This document shows positions 47,104 to 55,927 of a DNA stretch of 64,000 bases, one piece after another. The DNA is taken from positions 869,476 to 933,475 of the forward strand of contig NZ_LMDP01000001.1 in NCBI RefSeq assembly GCF_001425835.1, written 5' to 3'. The notes below the pieces were generated by a model, which ran no database searches, had not been told where the DNA came from, and saw nothing but the letters and a program-made list of their open reading frames with translations. Both the position numbers and the translations under genes were made by a program. Each line of letters begins with the position of its first letter. Within the stretch, counting starts at the first letter, position 1. The DNA is from Afipia sp. Root123D2 (GTDB lineage: Bacteria > Pseudomonadota > Alphaproteobacteria > Rhizobiales > Xanthobacteraceae).

Positions 47104-47179
47104 CCTTCGATCATAGTCGAAGCGTTCACGCCGGGCAACGGGGTAGGGTGCGGCTGCGATCAAATGCAGGAGAGGCTTC

Positions 47180-47487
47180 GTGACCGTCACCGTGTTCATC
47201 CGTTATCAGATCGATCCGTTCAAGCGGCATTTGTTCGAGGATTATGCGAGGCGCTGGCTGACCATTATTCCGAAGTGCGGCGGCGATCTCGTCGGCTACT
47301 GGATGCCGCACGAGGGCAGCAATAACATTGCCTTCGGCCTGATCTCGTTTCGCAGTCTCGCCGATTATGAGAGCTATCGCGCGCGGCTGCGCGGCGATGC
47401 CGAAGGCATGGCGAATTTCAGCTTCGCCGAGGCCAACAGATCATTCTCGCGGAGGAACGGACGTTTCTGCGATCGGTGGAGGCCTAG
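47180..47487 (+). pseudogene. NIPSNAP-family gene with a one-base frameshift
   Basis: Residues 1-85 in the first frame match NIPSNAP: TVTVFIRYQIDPFKRHLFEDYARRW, HEGSNNIAFGLISFRSLADYESYRARL. The frame then leaves the family near 47438. The next frame carries the normal end ILAEERTFLRSVEA before the TAG at 47485. One base seems lost in the Arg codon after FAEAN. As it stands, the reading frame would run on to 47599 with non-homologous sequence. The coding region is otherwise clean, so the lesion is recent or a sequence error. Confidence 0.75.
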
Positions 47488-47589
47488 GGCCGCACGCCGA
47501 AACGAATTCGCTTGTGAAGTCGCGCGTCCGGCGATTTCATGCTGCCAACATGGCGTGGCGCTGTTGCCGCGCTCAATCGGGGAATGGTC

Positions 47590-48414
47590 ATGGTTTTAAG
47601 TGTCGAACAAAAGCGCGCAGATTTCTGGAAGCTGCACGAGGCGGGATGTTTCGTGATTCCGAATCCGTGGGATGTCGGCAGCGCGCGGATGCTCCAGAAT
47701 ATGGGCTTCAAGGCGCTGGCTTCGACCAGTTCAGGCTATGCATGGTCGACCGGGCGGCCGGACAATCACGTCACTTGCGATGACGTGCTGGCGCATCTGA
47801 AATTGCTGAACGACGCCACCGACCTTCCGGTCAACGCCGATTTCGAGGCGGGCTTCGCCGACGATCCGGCCGGCGTCGCCGCCAACGTGACGCGCGGGGT
47901 AGCCACCGGCGTCGCTGCAATCTCGATCGAGGATTCGACCGGCAAGGCGGACGCGCCGCTCTACGACAGCAAGCTCGCGATCGAGCGCATCCGCGCCGCA
48001 CGGTCGGCGATCGACGCGACCGGAGGCAAGGTCATGCTGGTCGGGCGCTGTGAGGGATTCCTGGTCGGCGAGACCGACCTCAACAAGGTCATCGCGCGGC
48101 TTGTCGCCTATGCCGAGGCAGGGTCGGATTGTCTTTATGCGCCGGGCCTGCGCTCCAAGGAGCAGATCGCAGCAGTGGTGAAGGCGGTCGCGCCGAAGCC
48201 AGTCAATGTGCTGATGGGCGGGCCTGGTTTCAGTGTTGCCGAACTCGCCGACCTAGGGGTGCGGCGGATCAGTGTCGGCGGCGCGATGGCGCGGGCGGCG
48301 TGGGGCGGCTTCATTCGCTCTGCGCGCGAGATCGTGGAGAAGGGGTCGTTCGGCGGATTCGCCAACGCGGCGGCCTATGCCGAACTCAACGCAGCATTCG
48401 TGCGCAAGGCGTAA
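47590..48414 (+). CDS. Isocitrate lyase / PEP mutase-family protein
   Basis: The ATG at 47590 gives 274 aa (MVLSVEQKRADFWKLHEAGCF); a second ATG two codons upstream is also possible. VIPNPWDVGSARMLQNMGFKALASTSSGYAWSTG opens the TIM barrel, NADFEAGFADDP holds the metal-binding acidic residues, and ISIEDSTGKADAPLYD and VGRCEGFLVGE complete the PEP mutase-type core. Members cleave or rearrange small 2-methylcitrate-, oxaloacetate- or phosphonopyruvate-like acids; which one is not clear. It follows the NIPSNAP pseudogene by 102 bp. Confidence 0.85.
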   Translation: MVLSVEQKRADFWKLHEAGCFVIPNPWDVGSARMLQNMGFKALASTSSGYAWSTGRPDNHVTCDDVLAHLKLLNDATDLPVNADFEAGFADDPAGVAANVTRGVATGVAAISIEDSTGKADAPLYDSKLAIERIRAARSAIDATGGKVMLVGRCEGFLVGETDLNKVIARLVAYAEAGSDCLYAPGLRSKEQIAAVVKAVAPKPVNVLMGGPGFSVAELADLGVRRISVGGAMARAAWGGFIRSAREIVEKGSFGGFANAAAYAELNAAFVRKA

Positions 48415-48474
48415 CGTATGCAAAGCAAATGCGGCGGACATTTCGGTCCGCCGCATCGTAGATGTCAGTCGCGT

Positions 48475-48879
48475 TTAGCGTGCCGGGGCCGTGCCGCCAG
48501 GTGCAGGTGCCGGAGTGGCCGGTGCAGGCTGAGGCGCCCCCATCGGCGCTGACGGCTTCGCCGAGCCGGTGGTCTGGCCCGGTGCCGTATTCGGCGCCAT
48601 GTTCTTCTGGGCATCCTTTTGTGCCGGAGCTGTCGTGGCCGGTGCGGTCTGCGACGCCGTGGTCGAGCCTTCAGGCGATATCGCGGAATTGTTCAAACCG
48701 TAAAACACCACGCCGAGAATAGCGATGATCGCAACGGCAAACAGGGTAATTCGTCCGCCGCTCGCAGGCCCTTCTACCAGTTCGGGATCGGCTTCGAGCC
48801 TGTTCTCGGTATTGGTGGCACGCTGACGCAGTTCCTCATTAGTCGGATTCCGCTCATGCGGATCGCGTTCGATTGCCAT
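48475..48879 (-). CDS. Single-pass membrane hypothetical protein, Pro/Ala/Thr-rich tail
   Basis: The 134-aa protein begins MAIERDPHERNPTNEELRQRA. A charged cytoplasmic start is followed by one membrane segment, ITLFAVAIIAILGVVFYGLN (about residues 44-63), and a long Ala/Pro/Thr/Gln tail that includes APGQTTGSAKPSAP. The topology suggests the tail is in the periplasm. It shares the APGQTTG motif, layout and orientation with the gene 88 bp upstream at 48967-49254, so the two are paralogues. No function is recognised. Confidence 0.7.
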   Translation of the reverse strand: MAIERDPHERNPTNEELRQRATNTENRLEADPELVEGPASGGRITLFAVAIIAILGVVFYGLNNSAISPEGSTTASQTAPATTAPAQKDAQKNMAPNTAPGQTTGSAKPSAPMGAPQPAPATPAPAPGGTAPAR

Positions 48880-48966
48880 GTCTCCGTCCTCCTTCCGTTG
48901 GGTGCATTACCAATTGCCCAGCGCCGCAGGGGTTCCGCCTTCAGCACGATGTCTGAGCGGGTTTTG

Positions 48967-49254
48967 TCACTTGGCCGATGGTGCGGGTGCCGGACGCGAC
49001 GGTGCTATGCCGGTGGTTTGTCCCGGAGCGCGGTTCGTATCCGTTGATATGCTGGTTGCCGTATTCGCCGTGTCGGATCTGTTGGGGTTAAACTCCCACA
49101 GCGCGAGGACGATGGCGATCAGGATGCCCATACCGATCAGAGCCTTCAGCGGTTTCGCGCGCTGGCTATGTTCGAAGTCCTTGATGTTCGACCGGGTGCT
49201 TTCGTCGAACGAGGTGGGAAACATGTCGGGATCGTTCCTGAAATGACTGTTCAT
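48967..49254 (-). CDS. Single-pass membrane hypothetical protein, short paralogue
   Basis: The 95-aa protein starts MNSHFRNDPDMFPTSFDE and has one hydrophobic segment, ALIGMGILIAIVLALWEF (about residues 38-55). Its Pro/Ala-rich tail contains RAPGQTTGIAPSRPAP. The same motif and layout as the following gene on this strand (48475-48879) point to a duplicated pair of membrane-anchored proteins with periplasmic tails. Both seem to belong to one transcription unit read leftward. Nothing is known about the role. Confidence 0.65.
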   Translation of the reverse strand: MNSHFRNDPDMFPTSFDESTRSNIKDFEHSQRAKPLKALIGMGILIAIVLALWEFNPNRSDTANTATSISTDTNRAPGQTTGIAPSRPAPAPSAK

Positions 49255-49666
49255 CCGGACCCTCCATTATTTGTCTAAAAGGGCAATGATGGGCGGCCGG
49301 GGTTGTTCCCGAAGTCGTGATACGTCCGCGCGGGGCAGCCTTGCGGAAAAGGATGGCTTGTCTGCGAGAATGGATATCGCGGGATACAAATCAGATATTG
49401 TGTGGCGAGAGAGCGCTTGAACCGCGGAATGAGCCATCACGCTGCGCTGCGAAAAGGCAGCCGCAACGTCCTTTCCGCCAAGGCACCGGTAGCGACATAA
49501 CGCACAATCCGTCACGGCTTTCCCGGAACGAAATTACGTTGATAAATCGGGCGGTTGATGCCCATCGATTTATGATGCGCGACGCACGGAAATCGACATA
49601 GACTGATTCCAAACAAGCATTATTTCACAACAAGAAGCCGCAACGTCCGACGGGAGAAGAGACGGA
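49255..49666. other. Gene-free 412-bp stretch
   Basis: Small open frames exist on both strands but none has protein-like composition, a good start site or a recognisable domain. The region probably holds the promoters of the divergent 49254 (leftward) and 49667 (rightward) genes; AT-rich sequence lies at 49540-49640. I see no clear repeat, RNA gene or operator. Confidence 0.4.
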
Positions 49667-52600
49667 ATGGGAATCAACCAAGGGCCGATCAGTCTCGACC
49701 AGAAATACACGCAGGACTCGGGGCACGTTTTTCTCACCGGCATTCAGGCATTGGTCCGCCTGCCGATGGCGCAGATTCGGCGCGACCGCGCCGCGGGCTT
49801 GAACACCGCGGGCTTCGTCACCGGTTATCGCGGTTCGCCCCTCGGCGGCTATGATCAGCAGCTTCACGCCGCGCGCAAACATCTCGAACAGTACGGCGTC
49901 AAATTCCAGCCCGGCGTGAACGAGGATCTTGCAGCCACCGCGATCTGGGGGTCGCAGCAGCTCAACCTGTCGCCCGGCGCCAAGCACGACGGCGTGGTCG
50001 GCATCTGGTACGGCAAGGGCCCGGGCGTCGATCGCTGCGGCGACGTGTTCCGTCACGGCAACGCGGCAGGCTCCGCGAAAAACGGCGGCGTGCTGTGTCT
50101 CGCCGGCGATGACCACGGCGCGAAATCCTCCACCGTGCCGCATCAGTCGGACCACGCCTTTATCTCGGCGCTGATGCCGTATCTCTATCCGTCCTCGGTC
50201 CACGAGATGATCGAGATGGGTCTGCTCGGCATCGCAATGTCGCGCTACTCGGGTTGCTGGGTCGGCATGAAGGTCATTACCGAGACCGTGGAGACCACGG
50301 CGGAGATCGATCTCACCGACGAGATGAAGCCGTTCATCATCCCGACCGATTTCGAAATGCCGCCGGACGGCCTCAACCTGCGCTGGCCGGACGACCGCTA
50401 CGCACAGGACCAGCGTCTGCAGGACTACAAGGGCTTCGCCGCGATCGCGTTTGCCCGCGCCAACAACGTCAACCGCATCACGATGGATTCGCCGAACGCG
50501 CGCTTCGGCATCATGGCGTCCGGCAAGAGCTATGAGGATGTGCGTCAGGCGCTGCGCGAACTCGGCATCACGGAGGAGGTCGCCGCCAAGATCGGTCTGC
50601 GCCTCTACAAGATCGGCATGCCGTGGCCGCTGGAGCCGGAAGGCGTGCGCAAGTTCGCTATCGGCCTCGAGGAGATTTTGATCGTCGAGGAACGGCGAGA
50701 AATTGTCGAGAACCAGGTCAAGCAAGAGCTCTACAACTGGCGCGATGATGCCCGCCCGCGCATCGTCGGCAAGATGGACGATCATGACAAGCGCTTCCTG
50801 CCGTTCGCGCAGGAACTGAGCGTGGCTGGCATCGCGACCTCGCTGACCGAGCGGCTGCTGCAGCTTGATCTCAATCCCGAGATCGTGGCGATGCTGCGCG
50901 CCAAGGCCGACTGGTTCAATGGCCGCCAGGCCTCGCAGGTACAGGCAATCGCGCCGGTGACGCGCACGCCGTATTTCTGCTCGGGCTGTCCGCACAACAC
51001 CTCGACGAAGGTACCGGAGGGTAGCCGCGCCTTCGCCGGCATCGGCTGTCACTTCATGTCGCTGTGGATGGACCGCAACACCGAGACCTTCACCCACATG
51101 GGCGGTGAGGGGGTGACATGGTCCGGCATTGCGCCGTTCACCAACGAGAAGCACGTGTTCGCCAATCTCGGCGACGGTACGTATTTCCACTCCGGCAGCC
51201 TCGCGATCCGTCAGGCGGTCGCGTCCAAGGCCAACATCACCTACAAGATTCTCTATAACGACGCGGTCGCCATGACCGGTGGCCAGAAGCATGACGGCGA
51301 TCTGTCGCCGCAGCAGATCACCTTCCAGCTCCGCAGCGAAGGCGTCGGCGAAATCTATCTCGTGTCGGAGAATCCCGACGCCTATCCGGCCAGCACCATC
51401 GCGCCGGGCACCAAGCTCGCGCATCGCGATGAACTCGACAAGGTCATGCGAACGCTGCGCGAGGTGCCGGGCTGCACCGCCATCGTCTTCGTGCAGACCT
51501 GCGCCGCCGAAAAGCGCCGCCGCCGCAAGCGCGGCACGCTGGAGGATCCGGCCAAGCGCGTCATGATCAATCCGGCGGTGTGTGAGGGCTGCGGCGACTG
51601 CTCGGTGCAATCGAACTGCATCTCGGTCGAGCCGCTCGAAACCGAGCTGGGGCGCAAGCGCACCATCAACCAGTCGAGCTGCAACAAGGATTTTTCGTGC
51701 GTGAAGGGCCTCTGTCCGTCCTTCGTGACCATCGAGGGCGGCGCCTTGCGCAAGCGTGCTGCCGCTGACCTCGGCGACATCGGCGATCTTCCGCCACCGC
51801 CTGCGATCCCGTCACTCGACCGGCCGTATAACATCGCGGTTGGCGGCGTCGGCGGCACCGGCGTGCTTACCATCGGCGCGCTGCTCGGCATGGCCGCGCA
51901 TATCGAGGGCAAGGCCAGCATGATCCTCGACATGTCCGGCCTCGCGCAGAAGGGCGGCGCGGTGTTGAGCCATGTCCGGCTGTCGAAGAACCCGGCGGAC
52001 GTGACGTGCTCGCGCATCGTCACCGGCACCGCCGACGTGGTGATCGCGGCCGACGAGGTGGTGGCGATCGCCAAGGAAACCATCACGCTGTGCGAATCCT
52101 CCCGTACCCACGGCATCATCAACACCCATCTGATCCCGATCGCGGATTTCATCCAGAACCGCGATTTCGATTTCCAGCGCCGCAAGGTCAACCACGTGCT
52201 CGAGGCGGCGCTGCGCAAGGACTCGGCGTTCCTCGATTTCACCCATGCGGCGGAATCGTTGCTGGGAGATTCCATCGCGACCAACATGATGATGATGGGC
52301 TTCGCCTATCAAAAGGGCCTGTTGCCGGTTAGCGCCGAAGCGATCGAGCAGGCGATCGAGCTTAACGCGGTGGCGATCAAGATGAATACCCAGGCGTTCC
52401 GGCTCGGACGTTTGGCGGCCGCCGATCCGGCGCGTCTCGCGGCACTGATGAAGGAAGAAACCGCGCCGCCGAAAACGCTCGCCGACATGACCCTCGACGA
52501 GATCATTGCGCATCGCATGACTCTGCTGACCAACTACCAGAACGCGGCCTATGCGCAGCGTTACCGCAAGCTGGTCGATCAGGTTCGGAAGGCTGCCGAC

Positions 52601-53155
52601 GACGGCGGTTACGGCGACGAGCTGCCGCGCGCGGTGGCGATCAACTACGCCAAGCTGCTCGCCTACAAGGACGAGTACGAGGTCGCGCGGCTGTTTACCG
52701 ACGAAACTTTTTCCAAGAGCGTCCGCGATCAGTTCGACGGCAACTTCACAATGAAGTTCAACCTCGCGCCGCCGATCCTTAATAGCGGTCTCGATGCGGC
52801 GGGGCGCCCGCGCAAGCGCGAGTTCGGCCCGTGGATGATGAAGGTGTTCGGTGTGCTGGCGAAGCTGCGGTTCTTGCGCGGCACGCCGTTCGATCCGTTC
52901 GGCCACAACAAGGACCGCAAGATGGAGCGCGATCTGATCGCGGGCTATGAGCGGGACGTTGTGACAACGCTCGGCTTGTTGTCGCCGAAGACCATCGACA
53001 TCGCGGTCGAGTTCCTGTCGCTGCCGGATCGCATCCGCGGCTATGGGCCGGTGAAGGAGAAGGCCGTCGCTGACGCGAAAGTGCGATACGACCAGTTGGC
53101 GAAGGACCTTGTCAACCCGCCGCCGATGGTCGCGCCGCAGATCGCGGCCGAATAG
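49667..53155 (+). CDS. Fused indolepyruvate ferredoxin oxidoreductase (IorA-IorB type)
   Basis: The enzyme oxidatively decarboxylates aryl- or branched-chain 2-oxo acids to acyl-CoA, passing electrons to ferredoxin. The 1162-aa chain starts with a pyruvate-ferredoxin-type alpha domain (FVTGYRGSPLGGYDQQL), then a TPP-binding domain (GIGCHFMSLWM, GDGTYFHSGSLAIRQA, NDAVAMTGGQ, about residues 455-540). Iron-sulphur cysteines follow (C639, C642, C645 in VCEGCGDC, and more near SCNKDFSCVKGLC). A gamma-like domain begins at about residue 725 (VGGVGGTGVLTIGALLG), with a long C-terminal extension. All halves are present in one chain, the proteobacterial arrangement. It leads the catabolic gene block. 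Confidence 0.9.
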   Translation: MGINQGPISLDQKYTQDSGHVFLTGIQALVRLPMAQIRRDRAAGLNTAGFVTGYRGSPLGGYDQQLHAARKHLEQYGVKFQPGVNEDLAATAIWGSQQLNLSPGAKHDGVVGIWYGKGPGVDRCGDVFRHGNAAGSAKNGGVLCLAGDDHGAKSSTVPHQSDHAFISALMPYLYPSSVHEMIEMGLLGIAMSRYSGCWVGMKVITETVETTAEIDLTDEMKPFIIPTDFEMPPDGLNLRWPDDRYAQDQRLQDYKGFAAIAFARANNVNRITMDSPNARFGIMASGKSYEDVRQALRELGITEEVAAKIGLRLYKIGMPWPLEPEGVRKFAIGLEEILIVEERREIVENQVKQELYNWRDDARPRIVGKMDDHDKRFLPFAQELSVAGIATSLTERLLQLDLNPEIVAMLRAKADWFNGRQASQVQAIAPVTRTPYFCSGCPHNTSTKVPEGSRAFAGIGCHFMSLWMDRNTETFTHMGGEGVTWSGIAPFTNEKHVFANLGDGTYFHSGSLAIRQAVASKANITYKILYNDAVAMTGGQKHDGDLSPQQITFQLRSEGVGEIYLVSENPDAYPASTIAPGTKLAHRDELDKVMRTLREVPGCTAIVFVQTCAAEKRRRRKRGTLEDPAKRVMINPAVCEGCGDCSVQSNCISVEPLETELGRKRTINQSSCNKDFSCVKGLCPSFVTIEGGALRKRAAADLGDIGDLPPPPAIPSLDRPYNIAVGGVGGTGVLTIGALLGMAAHIEGKASMILDMSGLAQKGGAVLSHVRLSKNPADVTCSRIVTGTADVVIAADEVVAIAKETITLCESSRTHGIINTHLIPIADFIQNRDFDFQRRKVNHVLEAALRKDSAFLDFTHAAESLLGDSIATNMMMMGFAYQKGLLPVSAEAIEQAIELNAVAIKMNTQAFRLGRLAAADPARLAALMKEETAPPKTLADMTLDEIIAHRMTLLTNYQNAAYAQRYRKLVDQVRKAADDGGYGDELPRAVAINYAKLLAYKDEYEVARLFTDETFSKSVRDQFDGNFTMKFNLAPPILNSGLDAAGRPRKREFGPWMMKVFGVLAKLRFLRGTPFDPFGHNKDRKMERDLIAGYERDVVTTLGLLSPKTIDIAVEFLSLPDRIRGYGPVKEKAVADAKVRYDQLAKDLVNPPPMVAPQIAAE

Positions 53156-53261
53156 AACGCCGCAAGCGGTCAGGTTCGCGCTGCGAAACTCAACCCGCTT
53201 GCCATTCCCGCTCTGACGCGCGAGATGTTCCGCTGACAGGAAACGCCAGCGGAGACCTCGT

Positions 53262-54410
53262 TTGAGCATCAAGGGAAAAGCCTATATCGCCGGGATCTAT
53301 GAGCATCCGACCCGGCACGCGCCCGACAAATCGACCGCGCAATTCCACGCCGAAGTCGCCAAGGGCGCGCTGGAGGATGCAGGTCTCACCAAGGACGATA
53401 TCGACGGCTATTTCTGCGCTGGTGACGCCCCCGGCGGCGTGATGGCGATGGCCGATTATCTCGGCCTCAAGCTCAAGCATCTCGATTCCACCGACACCGG
53501 CGGTTGTTCCTACATCATTGCGCTTGGCCATGCGGCGGAGGCGATTGCGGCCGGCAAATGCTCGATCGCGCTGATCACATTGGCGGGCAAGCCGCGCACC
53601 GGCGTGATGCCGCCGCGGGCCGTCGGCGCAGAAGCGGATTTTGAGGCGGCCTACAACGCGACAACCCACAACGCTTACGGCATGTGCGCCATGCGCCACA
53701 TGCATGAGTTTGGAACCACCAGCGAGCAGCTGGCGTGGATCAAGGTCGCGGCCTCGCATCACGCGCAATACAACCCGCACGCGATGCTGAAGGATGTCGT
53801 CACCGTCGAGGATGTTCTCAATTCGCCGATGATCTCCGATCCGCTGCATCGTCTCGATTGCTGCGTGGTGTCGGACGGCGGCGGCGCGCTGATCGTGACC
53901 TCGGAGACCATCGCGAAGTCGCTGAAGAAGCCGCTGGTGCGGATGACCGGCCACGGTGAGGCGCTGAAAGGTCCACGCGGTGGCAAGGGTCTCGATCTCA
54001 CATATTCCGCCGGGGTGTGGAGCGGGCCGCGCGCTTTCGCCGAAGCGGGCGTGACGCCGAAGGACATCAAGTATGCGTCGATTTACGACAGTTTCACCAT
54101 CACGGTGCTGATCGAAATCGAGGATCTCGGCTTCTGCAAGAAGGGCGAGGGCGGCAAGTTCGTCGCCGACGGCAATCTGATTTCCGGTGTCGGCAAGCTG
54201 CCGTGGAATACGGACGGCGGCGGCTTGTGCAGCAACCATCCGGTCAACCGTGGCGGCATGACCAAGATCATCGAAGCCGTGCGACAGTTGCGCGGCGAGG
54301 CGCACCCGAAGGTGCAGGTGCCGAATTGCGATCTCGCGCTGGTGCACGGCACCGGCGGATTGCTCGGCGTTCGTCATGCGGCATCGACCGCGATTCTGGA
54401 GCGTGTCTGA
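53262..54410 (+). CDS. SCP-x/thiolase-type acetyl-CoA acetyltransferase
   Basis: The TTG start at 53262, with GGAG ten bases before it, gives 382 aa. The active-site nucleophile is Cys82 in STDTGGCSY, followed by GHAAEAIAAGKCSIALI. NHPVNRGG and LVHGTGGLLGVRH near the C terminus supply the remaining catalytic residues of the SCP2-thiolase branch. The enzyme would cleave 3-oxoacyl-CoA thioesters, perhaps of branched or cyclic acids. Its last base is shared with the start of the Zn-ribbon gene (TGATG), a classic thiolase-DUF35 pair. Confidence 0.9.
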   Translation: MSIKGKAYIAGIYEHPTRHAPDKSTAQFHAEVAKGALEDAGLTKDDIDGYFCAGDAPGGVMAMADYLGLKLKHLDSTDTGGCSYIIALGHAAEAIAAGKCSIALITLAGKPRTGVMPPRAVGAEADFEAAYNATTHNAYGMCAMRHMHEFGTTSEQLAWIKVAASHHAQYNPHAMLKDVVTVEDVLNSPMISDPLHRLDCCVVSDGGGALIVTSETIAKSLKKPLVRMTGHGEALKGPRGGKGLDLTYSAGVWSGPRAFAEAGVTPKDIKYASIYDSFTITVLIEIEDLGFCKKGEGGKFVADGNLISGVGKLPWNTDGGGLCSNHPVNRGGMTKIIEAVRQLRGEAHPKVQVPNCDLALVHGTGGLLGVRHAASTAILERV

Positions 54411-54802
54411 TGAACACCGCAGCGAAATTTCCGGCCCCCACCGCCAATCCCGAAACCGCGCAGTTCTGGGACGCGGCGAAGCAGGGCAAGTTCCTGATCA
54501 TGCGCTGCACGGCCTGCAACGAGCCGCATTATTTTCCGCGCTCGATCTGTCCGTTCTGCGGTTCGGACAAGACGGTGTGGGAAGAGAGCAAGGGCGAGGG
54601 CGTGATCTACTCCTACAGCCTGATGCGAAAATCCGCGAACGGGCCGTATGCCATCGGTTACGTCACGCTCGATGAAGGTCCGTCGCTGGTGACGAATTTT
54701 GTCGATTGCGATCTGTCGTCGCTCAAGATCGGCCAGCGGGTGAAGGTGGTGTTCAAGCCGACCGACGGTGCACCGCTGCCCTTCTTCACGCCGATCAAAT
54801 AG
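54410..54802 (+). CDS. Zn-ribbon/OB-fold DUF35 protein, thiolase partner
   Basis: The ATG at 54410 overlaps the thiolase stop by one base and gives 130 aa. A rubredoxin-like zinc ribbon is formed by the cysteines in RCTACNE and ICPFCGSD (about 33-56). The OB-fold follows (VIYSYSLMRK, YVTLDEGPSLVTNFVDCD, IGQRVKVVFK). DUF35 proteins act as obligate partners of SCP-x-type thiolases or channel acyl-CoA between enzymes. The coupling with the preceding thiolase strongly supports the same function here. Confidence 0.9.
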   Translation: MNTAAKFPAPTANPETAQFWDAAKQGKFLIMRCTACNEPHYFPRSICPFCGSDKTVWEESKGEGVIYSYSLMRKSANGPYAIGYVTLDEGPSLVTNFVDCDLSSLKIGQRVKVVFKPTDGAPLPFFTPIK

Positions 54803-54804
54803 GC

Positions 54805-54908
54805 CGTCCTCATCCGGCGGAGCGCGCACTTTTGCGCGTCTCGAAGGATGAGGCGTCAGAACCAACCCTCATGGTTCGAGACGGCGCTTCGCGCCACCTC
54901 ACCATGAA
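54805..54908 (+). repeat. Second palindromic repeat family (CCTCATCC/GGATGAGG type)
   Basis: CCTCATCC (54808-54815) pairs with GGATGAGG (54846-54853), then TCATGGT (54869-54875) with ACCATGA (54901-54907), with smaller GC pairs inside each loop. It differs from the GTCAT-type elements but has the same two-hairpin plan. It separates the DUF35 and MaoC genes. Confidence 0.65.
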
Positions 54909-54941
54909 CGGAAGCAAGCAAGAATCGAGAGGAAACGATAC

Positions 54942-55802
54942 ATGCCGATCAAGTACGATGAGGTGATGGCGCTCAGGAATGTCGGCCAGAAATATTCATG
55001 GACCGATCGCGAGGTGATGCTCTACGCCGTCGGCATCGGTATGGGTGCCGACCCGATGGACCAGAAGGAACTGTCGTTCGTCAACGAGGGCTACTACACG
55101 CCGCGCGAATTGAAAGTAGTGCCGACTTACGCGTCAGTCGCGGCCTGGGGTTCGGGGCCGGGCCACATCGACGTCAACCGCGTCATGGTGGTGGACGGCG
55201 AGCGCGACATCACCTTCCACAAACCGATGCCGGTGAAGGCCAACATCACCGCCGACTCCCGCGTGCTCGGCGTGTTCGACAAGGGCAAGGACAAGGGCGC
55301 GGTGATCCTGCGCGAGACCGTGTTGCGCGACGAGGGTGGGCAACCGCTGGCCACGCTGGTTGCCTCGCAGTTCGCACGGGGTGATGGCGGCTTCGGTGGG
55401 CCGAGCGAAGGCCAGCCCGAGCCGCACAAGATTCCGAACCGTGCGCCCGACATGACCGTCGACATTACGACCCGGCCCGACCAGGCGCTTCTCTATCGTT
55501 TGTGCGGCGACCGCAATCCACTGCACAGCGATCCGGAGTTCGCCAAGCGCGGCGGCTTCGACCGTCCGATCCTGCACGGCATGTGCACCTACGGCCTGAG
55601 CTGCCGCGCGGTGTTGCAGACCTATGCCGATTACGATCCGGCAGCATTCAAGCAGCATGCGGTGCGCTTCTCGTCACCGGTGTTCCCGGGCGAGACGGTG
55701 AGCTTCGACCTCTGGAAGGAGGGCAACGTGATCTCGCTCGAGGGGCGGGTGAAGTCGCGCAACGTCACCGTCATCAGGAACGGCAAGACGGTTCTGGCCT
55801 GA
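54942..55802 (+). CDS. MaoC-like enoyl-CoA hydratase 2
   Basis: The 286-aa protein has the double hot-dog layout of (R)-specific hydratase 2, as in the middle of peroxisomal MFE-2. The C-terminal half carries LLYRLCGDRNPLHSDPEFAKRGGFDRPILHGMCTYG, which is the hydratase-2 motif with the catalytic Asp and His pair; the N-terminal half is the non-catalytic substrate-binding hot dog. The enzyme should hydrate trans-2-enoyl-CoA to (R)-3-hydroxyacyl-CoA. The neighbours (SCP-x thiolase, DUF35, SDR) fit the same beta-oxidation route. Confidence 0.9.
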   Translation: MPIKYDEVMALRNVGQKYSWTDREVMLYAVGIGMGADPMDQKELSFVNEGYYTPRELKVVPTYASVAAWGSGPGHIDVNRVMVVDGERDITFHKPMPVKANITADSRVLGVFDKGKDKGAVILRETVLRDEGGQPLATLVASQFARGDGGFGGPSEGQPEPHKIPNRAPDMTVDITTRPDQALLYRLCGDRNPLHSDPEFAKRGGFDRPILHGMCTYGLSCRAVLQTYADYDPAAFKQHAVRFSSPVFPGETVSFDLWKEGNVISLEGRVKSRNVTVIRNGKTVLA

Positions 55803-55815
55803 GAACTTAGTTGCT

Positions 55816-55902
55816 GTCATGCCCGGCCTTGTGCCGGGCATCCCGTTTAGGGACGCATGGTGCCTGCCTTATCGGGATGGCCGGGACGAGCCCGGCCATG
55901 AC
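55816..55902 (+). repeat. Paired-palindrome element between MaoC and SDR genes
   Basis: GTCAT, arm GCCCGGCCTTGTGCCGGGC, inner ATCCCG/CGGGAT, arm GGCCGGGACGAGCCCGGCC, ATGAC. The best-preserved copy in the window. Confidence 0.88.
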
Positions 55903-55927
55903 AACGGAGTAACGACAGGAGCTTGAT

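Noticed and set aside
49317-49601. 94-codon open frame in the gap before the indolepyruvate oxidoreductase gene
   Set aside because: No ribosome binding site, basic random-like composition, and overlap with an equally long frame on the other strand.
49625-51610. 661-codon minus-strand open frame opposite the indolepyruvate oxidoreductase gene
   Set aside because: Antisense shadow of a clearly real gene; composition is that of reversed codons.
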